From positions 26,666-90,665 of the forward strand of contig NZ_ATYR01000026.1 in the NCBI RefSeq assembly GCF_000427785.1: 64,000 nucleotides of DNA. The letters are read 5' to 3'. The stretch is from Massilia alkalitolerans DSM 17462 (GTDB lineage Bacteria > Pseudomonadota > Gammaproteobacteria > Burkholderiales > Burkholderiaceae_D). Made by a program: the position numbers and the translations under genes. The notes under the pieces were generated by a model, which had not been told where the DNA came from, did not search any database, and was given only the letters and a program-made list of their open reading frames with translations. This document shows positions 36,884-45,121 of the stretch, piece by piece (the stretch's first letter is position 1; each line of letters opens with the position of its first letter).

Positions 36884-37056
36884 GCACGCCGTCGCCGCGT
36901 CCGGTTCCACCGGTGCAGCCCGAACTCGAGGACTGCTGCCGCAGCGGCTGCGTGCCCTGTGTCTTCGACCTCTACGAGGAAGCATTGGCACGCTACGAGC
37001 GGGAACTTGCCGCATGGGAAGCTGCCACGCAATCGCCGTCGCCGCCGGCCTCCTGA
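36880..37056 (+). CDS. Oxidoreductase-like domain small protein
   Basis: A 58-aa protein: proline-rich start, then ELEDCCRSGCVPCVFDLYEEALARYERELAAW, the Oxidored-like pattern (C-C-x3-C-x2-C-x2-D-x-Y) seen in many proteobacterial small proteins and at the N-terminus of some eukaryotic ones. Four clustered cysteines could hold a metal. It starts at an ATGA overlap with the BlaI-type gene, so both are made from one message. Confidence 0.82.
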   Translation: MSTPSPRPVPPVQPELEDCCRSGCVPCVFDLYEEALARYERELAAWEAATQSPSPPAS

Positions 37057-37141
37057 GCGGCCTGCGGTAGCGCACGCTTGAAAATCAAGACCTTAACGTT
37101 TTGATTACAATGAACCCATCGGTGTTGTGCATGGAGACGAT

Positions 37142-37606
37142 ATGTTCGACATGGATCTTCCTTGGTGGGAATTCATCGTACGCGGGCTTGCCGTGTACAT
37201 CTTTCTGCTAATTATGGTGCGCCTGTCCGGCCGCCGCACGGTCGGACAGTTCACGCCCTTCGACCTGCTGGTCATCATGCTGCTGTCCGAAGCCGTGTCC
37301 AACTCGCTGAATGCGGGCGACCAATCGCTGGTCGGCGGCCTGATCGCGGCAGCCACGCTGGTCGCCATCAATTCCTCGGTCGCCCTGTTCAGCTCGCGCA
37401 GCCCGCGCTTCGAAAAACTGGTCGACGGCAGCGCCGTCCTGATCGGACGCGACGGGGTGTTCTTCGACAAGGTGGTGCGCAATTGCCGCCTGTCCGAATC
37501 CGACATCGAGGAAGCCCTGCGCGAGCACGACTGCCCGCGCCCGGAAATGAAATGCGCCTTCCTGGAAGCCGACGGCGAAATCACCATCCTGCGCAAGCCT
37601 CACTGA
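37142..37606 (+). CDS. DUF421 (YetF-like) membrane protein
   Basis: A 154-aa protein with two or three N-terminal membrane helices (IVRGLAVYIFLLIMVRLSG, SLVGGLIAAATLVAINSSVAL), the conserved RTVGQFTPFDLLVIMLLSEAVSNSL between them, and a soluble C-terminal beta domain (KLVDGSAVLIGRDGVFFDK, LREHDCPRPEMKCAFLE). This is the DUF421/YetF pattern, function unknown although Bacillus members affect spore germination. Start 37142 is set by GGAG six bases upstream. Monocistronic. Confidence 0.88.
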   Translation: MFDMDLPWWEFIVRGLAVYIFLLIMVRLSGRRTVGQFTPFDLLVIMLLSEAVSNSLNAGDQSLVGGLIAAATLVAINSSVALFSSRSPRFEKLVDGSAVLIGRDGVFFDKVVRNCRLSESDIEEALREHDCPRPEMKCAFLEADGEITILRKPH

Positions 37607-37682
37607 GGGGCCGGCCCGCTTGCGAACGCGAGGGGAAGCGCCATGTGCATCGGGTCGGCTCTGCCAGGATCACAGCCCAGGA

Positions 37683-38252
37683 TCAATCGGGTGCACGATC
37701 CGCATTCGCGATGGCGGCAGTACCGAGCACTTGCACCTGCGCGGTATCCGACGCCGCCGTTGTCAGGGTGAACACCATCTTTCTCCCGGCCTTCGGCACG
37801 CCCCACTCGTAGGCAAGCGTATGCGTCGGTCCGCTCGCCGTCCTGGCGTGATCGTCTGCCGTTCGCTTGCCGATCAATGGTGCTGGAGCCGTGCCAACGC
37901 GTTCCACGAACAGCTTTTCAGCGGCCTTCGTATCCGCCCGGCGTGCGTACACGGCACACAGGTTCTTCTGATGGGGCAAGGCGAGCACAAAAGTGCCGTG
38001 CTTGTCGGGTACGGACCACGCATCGCCGCTCCTCCCCGACAGGAAATGCCGCGCCTGCTCCGGCGCAAGCTTGGGTACCTGCTTCAGCTTCTCGCGCAAG
38101 GCGTCCAGATTCGTCAGGTGTTTCATGCAGAGCGACGTGTAGATCTCTGCAAATGATCTGGCCTGGTCCGCGGGCCCGCCTGCATTGCTGGTGAATGGCA
38201 GTGCTGCGAGTATGAAAACGGCAGCAAAGCGCTTGCCCATGCCTTGTTCCAT
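37683..38252 (-). CDS. Exported protein of unknown function
   Basis: A 189-aa product with a signal peptide (KRFAAVFILAALPFTSNAG). The mature part reads SFAEIYTSLCMKHLTNLDALREKL, then APEQARHFLSGRSGDAWSVPD, FVLALPHQKNLCAVYARRAD and a C-terminal beta region (GRKMVFTLTTAASDTAQVQ). Two cysteines could form a disulfide. It looks like a conserved periplasmic protein family, but I cannot name it. The alternative start MGKRFAAV, four codons in, is equally good. Isolated and convergent with DUF421. Confidence 0.72.
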   Translation of the reverse strand: MEQGMGKRFAAVFILAALPFTSNAGGPADQARSFAEIYTSLCMKHLTNLDALREKLKQVPKLAPEQARHFLSGRSGDAWSVPDKHGTFVLALPHQKNLCAVYARRADTKAAEKLFVERVGTAPAPLIGKRTADDHARTASGPTHTLAYEWGVPKAGRKMVFTLTTAASDTAQVQVLGTAAIANADRAPD

Positions 38253-38437
38253 GTCGACTTGTCAGTTGTAAGAACGAAGCCGTCAAGTATAGCCAGCCGG
38301 GCTCGCTACAAATCCTCGCTTTCCCACCATTGATGCAAGGCAGCACCTGAAGCATCTTTCTTTCATGCCTATGCCCAAGGTACTTTTATCCCCGGTACGG
38401 TGTGGACGGTGCGGAATTGATGCGCTACTTTTTTCAG

Positions 38438-38461
38438 CAGTACACCCATCCGGGTGTGCTG
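38438..38461 (+). promoter_or_regulatory. Leader hairpin before the CHRD/PEP-CTERM gene
   Basis: CAGTACACCC (38438-38447) pairs with GGGTGTGCTG (38452-38461) around a 4-base loop, ten pairs including one G-U. It lies 31 bp before the start codon and 10 bp or more before the AGGAGG site, so it would sit in the 5' leader. No terminator tail follows. Confidence 0.4.
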
Positions 38462-38492
38462 TCTGGATTCTTTCCTGATCAGGAGGACTGCC

Positions 38493-39083
38493 ATGAAAAA
38501 AGTACTGAGCGCACTTGCGCTCGCGGCGTCAACGCTGGCGCTCGCACCGGCGGCCCAGGCTGCCGACATCTACCGCGCCGTGTCCAGCGGCCCGGCCGAG
38601 TCGCCGCCCAACGGGTCGCCCGGTTCGAGCATCGCCACCCTCGAGATCGACGGCTCGCTGCTGCGGGCCGAAGTACCGTTCAGCGACCTGGTGGCCGGGA
38701 CGACCGTCGCCCACATCCACTGCTGCACCACCGAAGCCTTCACCGGCGTCGCGCCGCCGGCGATCTCGCTGGTGGATTTCCCGATGATGGTCACGGCCGG
38801 CGAATACACCCACACCTTCGACCTGGGCGAGGCGGCGGTCTGGGAGCCGGCCTTCCTGGCCCAGTTCGGCGGCACCCCGTCCTCGGCCGGTTCGGCGCTG
38901 CTCGCGGCGATGAACGCCAACCAGGCCTACCTCAACATCCACACGGCCGAGTATCCGAACGGCGAGATCCGTGGCTTCGTGGTGGCGGCGCCGATTCCGG
39001 AACCGGCGACCTGGGGGATGCTGGGCATCGGCCTGGCCGGACTGGCGCTGATGGCGCGCCGCCGGCCCAGCGCGATCAGGTAA
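38493..39083 (+). CDS. CHRD-domain protein with PEP-CTERM sorting signal
   Basis: A 196-aa exported protein: signal peptide (KKVLSALALAASTLALAP), a chordin-like CHRD domain (SIATLEIDGSLLRAEVPFSD, TVAHIHCCTTEAFTGV, AYLNIHTAEYPNGEIRGFV), then a PEP-CTERM tail with the sequence VPEP-like IPEPATWGMLGIGLAGLALM followed by ARRR. PEP-CTERM proteins are processed by an exosortase coupled to exopolysaccharide secretion; no exosortase gene is in the window. AGGAGG precedes the start. The last 8 bases overlap the convergent gluQ gene. Confidence 0.9.
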   Translation: MKKVLSALALAASTLALAPAAQAADIYRAVSSGPAESPPNGSPGSSIATLEIDGSLLRAEVPFSDLVAGTTVAHIHCCTTEAFTGVAPPAISLVDFPMMVTAGEYTHTFDLGEAAVWEPAFLAQFGGTPSSAGSALLAAMNANQAYLNIHTAEYPNGEIRGFVVAAPIPEPATWGMLGIGLAGLALMARRRPSAIR

Positions 39084-39987
39084 GCGCCGCGCCCTCGCGC
39101 GTAGCCAGCAACTGGCTCCAGGCCGGTATCGCCGCCTGCCAGAAGGCGTGCAGCGATGCCGGCCGGTCGAGGGGCAGGCCGAGGAAACGCGCGGCTTGCA
39201 AGAGTGCGTCCACTGCGGCCGCCTCGTCGCCCGGCGCCACGGCCAGCGCGCCGGTCTGCTTCGACAGCTTTTCGCCGTTCTCGTTGCGCACCACGGGCAC
39301 GTGCAGGTAGCGCGGGGTCGGCACCCCGAGCACGCGCTGCAGGAAGATCTGGCGCGGCGTGGAGTCGAGCAGGTCGGCGCCGCGCACGACGTCGGTGACG
39401 CCCTGCTCGGCATCGTCCACCACCACCGCCAGCTGGTAGGCCCAGAAACCGTCGGCGCGCTTCAGGACGAAGTCGCCCGATTCCCCGCTGAGCCGCTGCG
39501 TGACCTCGCCGGCGAAACGGTCCGTGAAGCTGACGACGTCGTAGCCCGGTTCCGGCACGCGCAGGCGCAGGCTGCGCATGCTGCGTCCCTCCGCCAGCCC
39601 ATAGCGGCAGGTGCCGGGATAGATCGCGGCGCCGTCCGGCGCGAAGCCGAGGCGCGAATCGGCGATCTCGCGCCGGTTGCAGCCGCAGGGGTAGGTGTGC
39701 AGGACGATGCGCTCGGCGGCGGCCTGGTACAGGTGCTTGCGGCGGCTCTGCCAGACGACTTCGCCGTCGGCGTGCATGCCCAGCAGCTCCAGCAAGGCCA
39801 GGATGCCCTCGGCCGCGCCGGGCACGCAGCGGCCCTCGTCGATGTCCTCGATGCGCACCAGCCAGGTGCCGTGGTGGGCACGGGCGTCGAGGTAGCTGGC
39901 CAGGGCCGCGACCAGCGAACCGGCGTGCAGCGGGCCGGTGGGCGATGGGGCGAAACGGCCGATGTAGGGTGGATTCAGTAGCGACAT
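39076..39987 (-). CDS. gluQ: Glutamyl-Q tRNA(Asp) synthetase
   Basis: A truncated glutamyl-tRNA synthetase paralog that attaches Glu to the queuosine base of tRNA(Asp). The 303-aa product has the class I HIGH-like motif (GRFAPSPTGPLHAGS), the zinc-binding CGCNRREI with an upstream His/Cys region, and the KMSKS-like KLSKQTGA. It lacks the C-terminal anticodon-binding domain, as expected. Tail-to-tail overlap of 8 bp with the CHRD gene. Confidence 0.95.
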   Translation of the reverse strand: MSLLNPPYIGRFAPSPTGPLHAGSLVAALASYLDARAHHGTWLVRIEDIDEGRCVPGAAEGILALLELLGMHADGEVVWQSRRKHLYQAAAERIVLHTYPCGCNRREIADSRLGFAPDGAAIYPGTCRYGLAEGRSMRSLRLRVPEPGYDVVSFTDRFAGEVTQRLSGESGDFVLKRADGFWAYQLAVVVDDAEQGVTDVVRGADLLDSTPRQIFLQRVLGVPTPRYLHVPVVRNENGEKLSKQTGALAVAPGDEAAAVDALLQAARFLGLPLDRPASLHAFWQAAIPAWSQLLATREGAALT

Positions 39988-40000
39988 CCGCAGATGATAA

Positions 40001-40022
40001 CCGCACGGGGATGGCCGTGCGG
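40001..40022 (-). terminator. Weak terminator or hairpin after the NTF2-like gene
   Basis: CCGCACGG (40001-40008) and CCGTGCGG (40015-40022) are exact inverses with a 6-base loop, 7 bp past the stop of the NTF2-like gene. The minus-strand tail is TTATCAT, only slightly U-rich, so termination may be partial. Confidence 0.45.
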
Positions 40023-40029
40023 CCTCCCC

Positions 40030-40530
40030 TTACTTGGCGGCCTGCTTTCCCTCTTTCTCGTGCTCGGCGATCAGCGCCGTCACCTGTCCCGCCACCTCGT
40101 TCGGCACCGCCATCGACAGCTGGTAATGCACGATCTCGAAGCCCTTGGCCGTCTTGCGGATCACGCCACTGGCCATGCACGGGCCCATGTTCGGGGTGTC
40201 GAGCAGCTCGTCGAACCAGATCAGCGACTTGTCGCCCGAGGCATACACATTGCGGCGCGTGGCCTTGAAACTCCAGGCCGACTTGCGCTCGAAATACTGC
40301 TTGGCCCAGGTCTTGAAGGCGTCGCGCTTCCACAGCTCGGTGCGGTCGGTGCCGATGTAGACGCCGTCCGGGGCGATCTTGTCGAAATAGGCCATGCGCG
40401 CATTAGCGGCGTCGTCATGCCATGCGTCGACGAAGGCATTGACCTGCTTGGTGAGCTGGGCGTCGGTCTCGGCACGGGCGATGCCGATCAGGCCCAGGAA
40501 CAGGAAGGCGGCGGCGAGGAATCGTTTCAT
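40030..40530 (-). CDS. Periplasmic NTF2/SnoaL-like protein
   Basis: A 166-aa product with a signal peptide (KRFLAAAFLFLGLIGIARA) and a cone-shaped NTF2-like domain: VNAFVDAWHDDAANARMAYFD, DGVYIGTDRTELWKRDAFKTW, then WSFKATRRNVYASGDKSLIWF and GVIRKTAKGFEIVHYQLSM. SnoaL_3-type proteins of this kind are common and mostly uncharacterised. Divergent from the response regulator of the eptA operon, sharing its 156-bp upstream region; start 40530 chosen because the signal peptide begins there. Confidence 0.85.
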   Translation of the reverse strand: MKRFLAAAFLFLGLIGIARAETDAQLTKQVNAFVDAWHDDAANARMAYFDKIAPDGVYIGTDRTELWKRDAFKTWAKQYFERKSAWSFKATRRNVYASGDKSLIWFDELLDTPNMGPCMASGVIRKTAKGFEIVHYQLSMAVPNEVAGQVTALIAEHEKEGKQAAK

Positions 40531-40623
40531 GGTCTCTTTCGTTGGCAGTGAACGCGCCAACGATAATCCAAAGATGCGCATTTGCCAACGTTTCCAGGCA
40601 GCGTCACTGCCGGAAGCTCCTCT

Positions 40624-40638
40624 TTAACGCGATCTTAA
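40624..40638 (+). promoter_or_regulatory. PmrA-like direct repeat before the response regulator gene
   Basis: TTAA at 40624-40627 and again at 40635-40638 are separated by 7 bases (TTTAAC-GCGAT-CTTAAC), the spacing of the PmrA/QseB-type box (HTTAAD-N5-HTTAAD). It lies 48 bp before the start of the regulator gene. A related repeat precedes eptA, sharing the 12-mer CTTAACGCCCGC. Confidence 0.55.
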
Positions 40639-40686
40639 CGCCCGCAACGCTACGCTGAGCCCGCTCTACTCCACTAGAATAAGCGC

Positions 40687-41400
40687 ATGCGCATCCTCAT
40701 CGTCGAAGACCACCCCGACATCCTCGCCAACCTGTACGGTTTCCTGGAGCCGAAGGGCCACCAGCTCGATTCCGCCCGCAACGGCTACGGCGGGCTGGCG
40801 CTCGCCTCCGAGAACGATTACGACGTGATCGTCCTCGACGTCATGCTGCCCGGCCTGAACGGGCTGGAGCTGTGCCAGAAGCTGCGCACGGAGCTCGGCA
40901 AGGCCACGCCGGTGCTGATGCTGACCGCGCGCGACAGCCTGCCCGACAAGGTGGCCGGCTTCGACAGCGGCGCCGACGACTACCTGGTCAAGCCTTTCTC
41001 GCTGGTGGAGCTCGAAGTGCGCCTGAAGGCCCTGGTGCGCCGCTCGTGCGCCGCCCATGCGGTGCACGCGACCATGCGCTTCGGCGAGCTGAGCTTCGAT
41101 CCCGACACGCAGGAAGCCGCGCGCGCCGGCGTGCCGGTGCAGCTGACCCGGACCGGCTACACGCTGCTGCGCTGCCTGCTCGCCGGCGCGCCGCGCATCG
41201 TCACCCGCGAGACCCTGGAGCAGGCCGTGTGGGGCGAGGACCGGCCCGACAGCGACGCCCTGCGCACCCACATCCATGCGCTGCGCCAGGCGATCGACAA
41301 GCCCTTCGCCACGCCGATGCTGCAGACCGTGGCCGGCGTCGGCTACAAGCTGGTGCAGGGCGATCCCCAGGGCGGCCCGCAGCGCGATGCGCCCCGCTGA
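40687..41400 (+). CDS. OmpR-family response regulator of the eptA operon (ColR/PmrA/QseB group)
   Basis: A 237-aa regulator. Receiver: ILIVEDHPDILANL, phospho-Asp in VIVLDVMLPGLNG, LTARDSLPDKV, Lys in LVKPFSLVELE. DNA-binding winged helix: RTGYTLLRCLLAGAPRIVTRE, ALRTHIHALRQAI, TVAGVGYKLV. The start of the receiver resembles ColR, whereas the repeat sites around the operon resemble PmrA sites; assignment within the group is open. First gene of RR-HK-eptA-PAP2; overlaps the kinase gene by 14 bp. Confidence 0.93.
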   Translation: MRILIVEDHPDILANLYGFLEPKGHQLDSARNGYGGLALASENDYDVIVLDVMLPGLNGLELCQKLRTELGKATPVLMLTARDSLPDKVAGFDSGADDYLVKPFSLVELEVRLKALVRRSCAAHAVHATMRFGELSFDPDTQEAARAGVPVQLTRTGYTLLRCLLAGAPRIVTRETLEQAVWGEDRPDSDALRTHIHALRQAIDKPFATPMLQTVAGVGYKLVQGDPQGGPQRDAPR

Positions 41401-42607
41401 TTCCCTGAAACGGCGCATCGTCGTCGCCTTCGTCCTGTTCGGCCTCGGCGCCTCATGCTTCTTCGCGGTCATCGCCGCGATCGCGGTGGAGGGCATCGAA
41501 GTGCAGCTGGTCGACAAGCGCCTGGAAGCGGCCGTGGCCTGGGCCGCCCCGCGCCAGGCGGCCGGCCTGGACGTCGACATGCCGGCCGGCCTGCGCTTTC
41601 ATCGCAACGAAGCGATTCCCGCTCCCTTGCGCGGACTATCCGACGGCGTGCACAAGGTCGACGTCGGCGCCATCCGCCTGCACGTGCTGGCCGGGCAGGA
41701 CGCGCGCGGCAGCTGGGTGCTGGTCGACCACGAAAGCGACTACGACAAGATCGAGCTGGTGGTGTACTCCATGTTCGCCGCCGTGTTCATCGTCTTCGTG
41801 CTGCTGGCTTTGCTGCTCGGCGGCTTTTTCGGCGCCCGCGTGGTCACCCCGATCCACGCGCTGGCGCAGTCGGCGCGCCGCGGCGAGGCGCCGCCGGAAC
41901 TCACCGCACGCAAGGACGAACTGGGCGTGCTGGCGCGCGCGCTGGAGGCCCACACCGCCGAACTGCGCGCCTTCCTCGACCGCGAACGCTACTTCACCGG
42001 CGACGTCAGCCACGAACTGCGCAGTCCGCTCACCGTGATCATGGGCGCCAGCGAGATCCTGATGCAGGAAGCCGCGCCCGCCGTGCGCGCCCCGGCCGAG
42101 CGCATCTACCGCGCGGCGCGCGAGGCGGCCGAATCGGTCACCGTGCTGCTGCTGCTGGCGCGCGCACCCGAGCTCGGCACGCTGGCGCCGGTCGACGTGC
42201 ACGCCGTGGCCGAGGACGAAGTCGAGAAATACCGCGTGCTGGTGGCCGGCAAGCCGGTTGCGCTGCGTTTTCTCGACGGCCCGGCACTCGCCGTGCGCGC
42301 CCCGCGCGAACTGGTCGCGGCCGCCATCGGCAACCTGGTGCGCAACGCCTGCCAGTACACCGACCGGGGCGAGGTGGTGGTGCGCCTGCTGCCGGGCCGG
42401 GTGGTGGTCGAGGACACCGGTCCCGGCCTGCCGCCCGCCGTGGTGGCCACCTTCGGCAGCGGCGGCGCGCCCTCGAGCGGATCGGGCGGCACCGGGCTGG
42501 GGCTGGCGCTGGCCCGGCGCATCTGCGATTTTCTCGGCGCCGGCTTCGCCTACGAAGAACGCCAAGAGGGCGGCAGCCGCTTCACGATCAGCTTTCCCGC
42601 CGCCTGA
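41387..42607 (+). CDS. Sensor histidine kinase of the eptA operon
   Basis: A 406-aa kinase with TM1 (RIVVAFVLFGLGASCFFAVIAA), a short periplasmic domain of about 110 residues, TM2 (VYSMFAAVFIVFVLLALLLGGFF), HAMP, the phospho-acceptor motif GDVSHELRSPLTVIMG, and ATP-binding boxes (NLVRNACQYTDRGEV, DTGPGLPPAV, GGTGLGLALARRICDFLG). Typical of small-periplasmic-loop kinases such as PmrB or ColS that sense metals or cationic peptides. The start at 41387 lies inside the regulator gene. Confidence 0.93.
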   Translation: MRPADSLKRRIVVAFVLFGLGASCFFAVIAAIAVEGIEVQLVDKRLEAAVAWAAPRQAAGLDVDMPAGLRFHRNEAIPAPLRGLSDGVHKVDVGAIRLHVLAGQDARGSWVLVDHESDYDKIELVVYSMFAAVFIVFVLLALLLGGFFGARVVTPIHALAQSARRGEAPPELTARKDELGVLARALEAHTAELRAFLDRERYFTGDVSHELRSPLTVIMGASEILMQEAAPAVRAPAERIYRAAREAAESVTVLLLLARAPELGTLAPVDVHAVAEDEVEKYRVLVAGKPVALRFLDGPALAVRAPRELVAAAIGNLVRNACQYTDRGEVVVRLLPGRVVVEDTGPGLPPAVVATFGSGGAPSSGSGGTGLGLALARRICDFLGAGFAYEERQEGGSRFTISFPAA

Positions 42608-42627
42608 GCCCGGAGGTTCACGCAGCC

Positions 42628-42642
42628 TTAACGCCCGCTTGA
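42628..42642 (+). promoter_or_regulatory. PmrA-like direct repeat before eptA
   Basis: TTAA (42628-42631), seven bases, then TTGA (42639-42642): same spacing as the site at 40624, with one mismatch in the second half. It starts 21 bp past the kinase stop and 66 bp before the eptA ATG, so eptA may have its own regulator-dependent promoter in addition to operon transcription. Confidence 0.45.
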
Positions 42643-42708
42643 GCCGCGATTCACGGCGCGCCTCGTATCCTGCAAGCATGACGTGGCCATCCCGGCCGCG
42701 CGGTTCGA

Positions 42709-44358
42709 ATGCAATACGAAGTGCACAACACACCTCCCCGGCGCATCAGCGCCAACCTGCTCGTCTTCGGCGTCGCCGTGCTGCTGGCCAGCGCCGCCAA
42801 CATCAATTTCTGGTCGAATTTCATCCACGCCGTCGGCGGCTTCTCGCTGGCGCGGCTGCCGCTGCTGGCCGGCAGCTTCGCGATCGTCGTGCTGCTGTTC
42901 TACGCCCTCCTGACCCCGTTCAGCTTCCGCTACGTCGCCAAGCCGGCCCTGGTAGCCTGCATCCTCACTGCCTCGGCCTCGGCCTGGTTCATCAACGAGT
43001 ACGGGGTCGTGATCGACAAGTCCATCATCCAGAGCGTGTTCGAAACCGACCCGCGCGAAGCCGGCGAGCTGCTGTGCTGGCGCCTGGCGGCCTTCGTCAT
43101 GCTGACCGGGGGCCTGCCCGCGCTGCTGGTGGCGCGGGCGCAGCTGGCCTTTCCGCGCGGCCTGCGCGGCATCGGCCGGCGCCTCGGCCTCGGCGCGGCG
43201 GCGCTCGCCGCGGCCGCGCTGCTTCTGGTCCTGCTGTTCAAGACCCTGGCGCCAGTGGTGCGCGAGCACCGCGAGCTGCGCTACCTGCTCACGCCCACCA
43301 ACGTGGTGCAAGCGCTGAACGGCTACCTGCGCAACCGCTGGAGCAAGCAGGTGCCGCTGCAGGCGATCGGCCGCGACGCGGCCAAGGGCAGCCGCTGGGC
43401 CGGCCAGGCGCGCCGCACGGTCACCGTGATCGTGGTCGGCGAGACCGCCCGCGCGGCCAATTTCTCGCTCAACGGCTATGCGCGCCAGACCAATCCGCGG
43501 CTGGCGCGCGAAGAGGGCCTGATCAACTTTGCACGGGTCGAGTCCTGCGGCACCGCGACCGCGGTGTCGGTGCCCTGCGTGTTCTCGGCGCTGCCGCGCG
43601 AGCGCTATGACGACAGCGTCGCCAAACACCAGGAGGGCCTGCTCGACGTGCTGTCGCATGCCGGTTTCCGCGTGCTCTGGCGCGACAACAATTCCGGCTG
43701 CAAGGGCGTGTGCGAGCGCGTCGAATTCGTCGACGTGGCAACGCCGGCGCCCGGCAAATCCCACTGCGCCGGAGCAGAATGCTACGACGGAGGCCTGCTC
43801 GAGGGCCTGCCGGAGCTGATCCGCCAGCCAGGCAAGGACCTCGTCATCGTCCTGCACCAGAAGGGCAGCCACGGGCCGGAGTATGCCAGGCGCTATCCGG
43901 CCGGCTTCGGCCGCTTCGGGCCGGTGTGCCAGACCAGCGAGTTCGAAAGCTGCACCCGCGATTCCATCGTCGCGGCCTACGACAACACCATCCTCTACAC
44001 CGACAGCTTCCTGGCCCAGACCATCGACCTGCTGCGCCAGGCCGCGCAGGATGCCGACGTCGACACCTCGATGCTGTACTTTTCCGACCACGGCGAGTCG
44101 CTCGGCGAAGGCAATATGTACCTGCACGGCGCTCCCTGGCTGTTCGCGCCGAAGGAACAGACCCATGTGCCGATGATGCTGTGGATGTCGGAGGGCTTCA
44201 GCCAGCGCTTCCGCATCGACCGCGCCTGCCTGCAGGCGCGCCGCGACCAGCCGCTCTCGCACGACAACGTGTTCCACTCCGTGCTCGGCATGCTGAATGT
44301 CGAGACCGCCGTCCTGAATCCGAAACTCGACCTGTTCCATGCCTGCATCCGCAATTGA
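42709..44358 (+). CDS. eptA: Lipid A phosphoethanolamine transferase
   Basis: Adds phosphoethanolamine to lipid A, lowering surface charge and giving resistance to polymyxin-type peptides. The 549-aa product has five N-terminal membrane helices (to about residue 180) and a periplasmic sulfatase-fold domain: zinc ligand E245 in VVGETARAANFSLNGYARQT, nucleophile T282 in ESCGTATAVSVPCVFSALP, HQKGSHGPEY, and FSDHGESLGE; several Cys for disulfides, as in EptA/MCR. This is a chromosomal homolog with its own two-component system, not an acquired mcr cassette: there are no mobile-element marks around it. Confidence 0.95.
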   Translation: MQYEVHNTPPRRISANLLVFGVAVLLASAANINFWSNFIHAVGGFSLARLPLLAGSFAIVVLLFYALLTPFSFRYVAKPALVACILTASASAWFINEYGVVIDKSIIQSVFETDPREAGELLCWRLAAFVMLTGGLPALLVARAQLAFPRGLRGIGRRLGLGAAALAAAALLLVLLFKTLAPVVREHRELRYLLTPTNVVQALNGYLRNRWSKQVPLQAIGRDAAKGSRWAGQARRTVTVIVVGETARAANFSLNGYARQTNPRLAREEGLINFARVESCGTATAVSVPCVFSALPRERYDDSVAKHQEGLLDVLSHAGFRVLWRDNNSGCKGVCERVEFVDVATPAPGKSHCAGAECYDGGLLEGLPELIRQPGKDLVIVLHQKGSHGPEYARRYPAGFGRFGPVCQTSEFESCTRDSIVAAYDNTILYTDSFLAQTIDLLRQAAQDADVDTSMLYFSDHGESLGEGNMYLHGAPWLFAPKEQTHVPMMLWMSEGFSQRFRIDRACLQARRDQPLSHDNVFHSVLGMLNVETAVLNPKLDLFHACIRN

Positions 44359-45121
44359 GGGGGCGGAGCAGCAGCACGCGGGAGCCTTGCTGGAGATGCG
44401 CAGCTGTCGGCGGCTTGGCGCGGTGCTGGTCCTGGTGGCGCCGCTGATCGGCGCACTGGGGCAATGGACCGACGTCGACCTGGTCCTGGCGGACTGGCTG
44501 TACAGCCGCGCCACAGCCAGCTTCCCATGGCGCGACGCATGGCTCACCGCGACCTTTGGCCACGAGATACTCAAGGGGGGACTGGCGCTGCTGGCGGCAT
44601 GCTTCGTGGCGCTGGCGATCGCCGATGCGCTCCGGCCGCAGGCGCCGCTGGAGCGGCCCCTGGCACGACTGCGCCTGCGCGTGATCGCCTGCTCCGCCGT
44701 GCTGGTGCCGCTCGCGACCAGCCTGCTCAAGCAGGCCAGCAGCGCCCACTGTCCCTGGGACCTGGCGCGCTACGGCGGCAACGAGCCCTATGTGCGCCTG
44801 TTCGATGCGCTGCCGGCGGGTGTCCTGCCCGGCCATTGCATGCCGGCCGGCCACGCGTCGAGCGCGCTGTGGCTGGTGTCGCTGGCGGTGTTGTGGTTGC
44901 CGGGGCCGGGCCGCGGGGCATGGCGCGCCGCTTGCCTGGCGCTGGCGCCGGGGCTGGTGCTGGGCTGGATGCAGCAGATGCGCGGCGCCCACTTCCTCAC
45001 CCATACGCTGTGGTCGGTCTGGATCGCCTGCGCCATCGTGCTGGCCCTGGTGGTGGTGCTGCAGCCTAGCGGTGGTACTGTCCGTCGCGCTCCGGCTGGT
45101 ACTCGATGCCGCGCACGCTGA
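44339..45121 (+). CDS. PAP2-family membrane phosphatase
   Basis: A 260-aa membrane protein with a PAP2 core: the first motif is KQASSAHCPWDLARYG, the second PAGHASSALWLVS, the third RGAHFLTHTLWSVW. These depart slightly from KxxxxxxRP / PSGH / SRxxxxxHxxxD but keep the catalytic His residues. Such proteins in eptA operons are thought to act on lipid A or undecaprenyl phosphates. The start 44339 overlaps eptA by 20 bp; an alternative is 44396. Its last 18 codons lie antisense over the 3' end of rnk. Confidence 0.85.
   Translation: MPASAIEGAEQQHAGALLEMRSCRRLGAVLVLVAPLIGALGQWTDVDLVLADWLYSRATASFPWRDAWLTATFGHEILKGGLALLAACFVALAIADALRPQAPLERPLARLRLRVIACSAVLVPLATSLLKQASSAHCPWDLARYGGNEPYVRLFDALPAGVLPGHCMPAGHASSALWLVSLAVLWLPGPGRGAWRAACLALAPGLVLGWMQQMRGAHFLTHTLWSVWIACAIVLALVVVLQPSGGTVRRAPAGTRCRAR

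Noticed and set aside
39960..39980. TGTAGGGTGGATT, similar to the arm of the dispersed repeat
   Set aside because: It is inside the gluQ coding sequence (NPPYIG), has no facing arm and no hairpin; chance similarity.
42709..44358. Acquired mcr-type colistin resistance gene
   Set aside because: Base composition matches the neighbours, the gene has its own two-component system, and no insertion sequence flanks it; a native eptA is the simpler reading.
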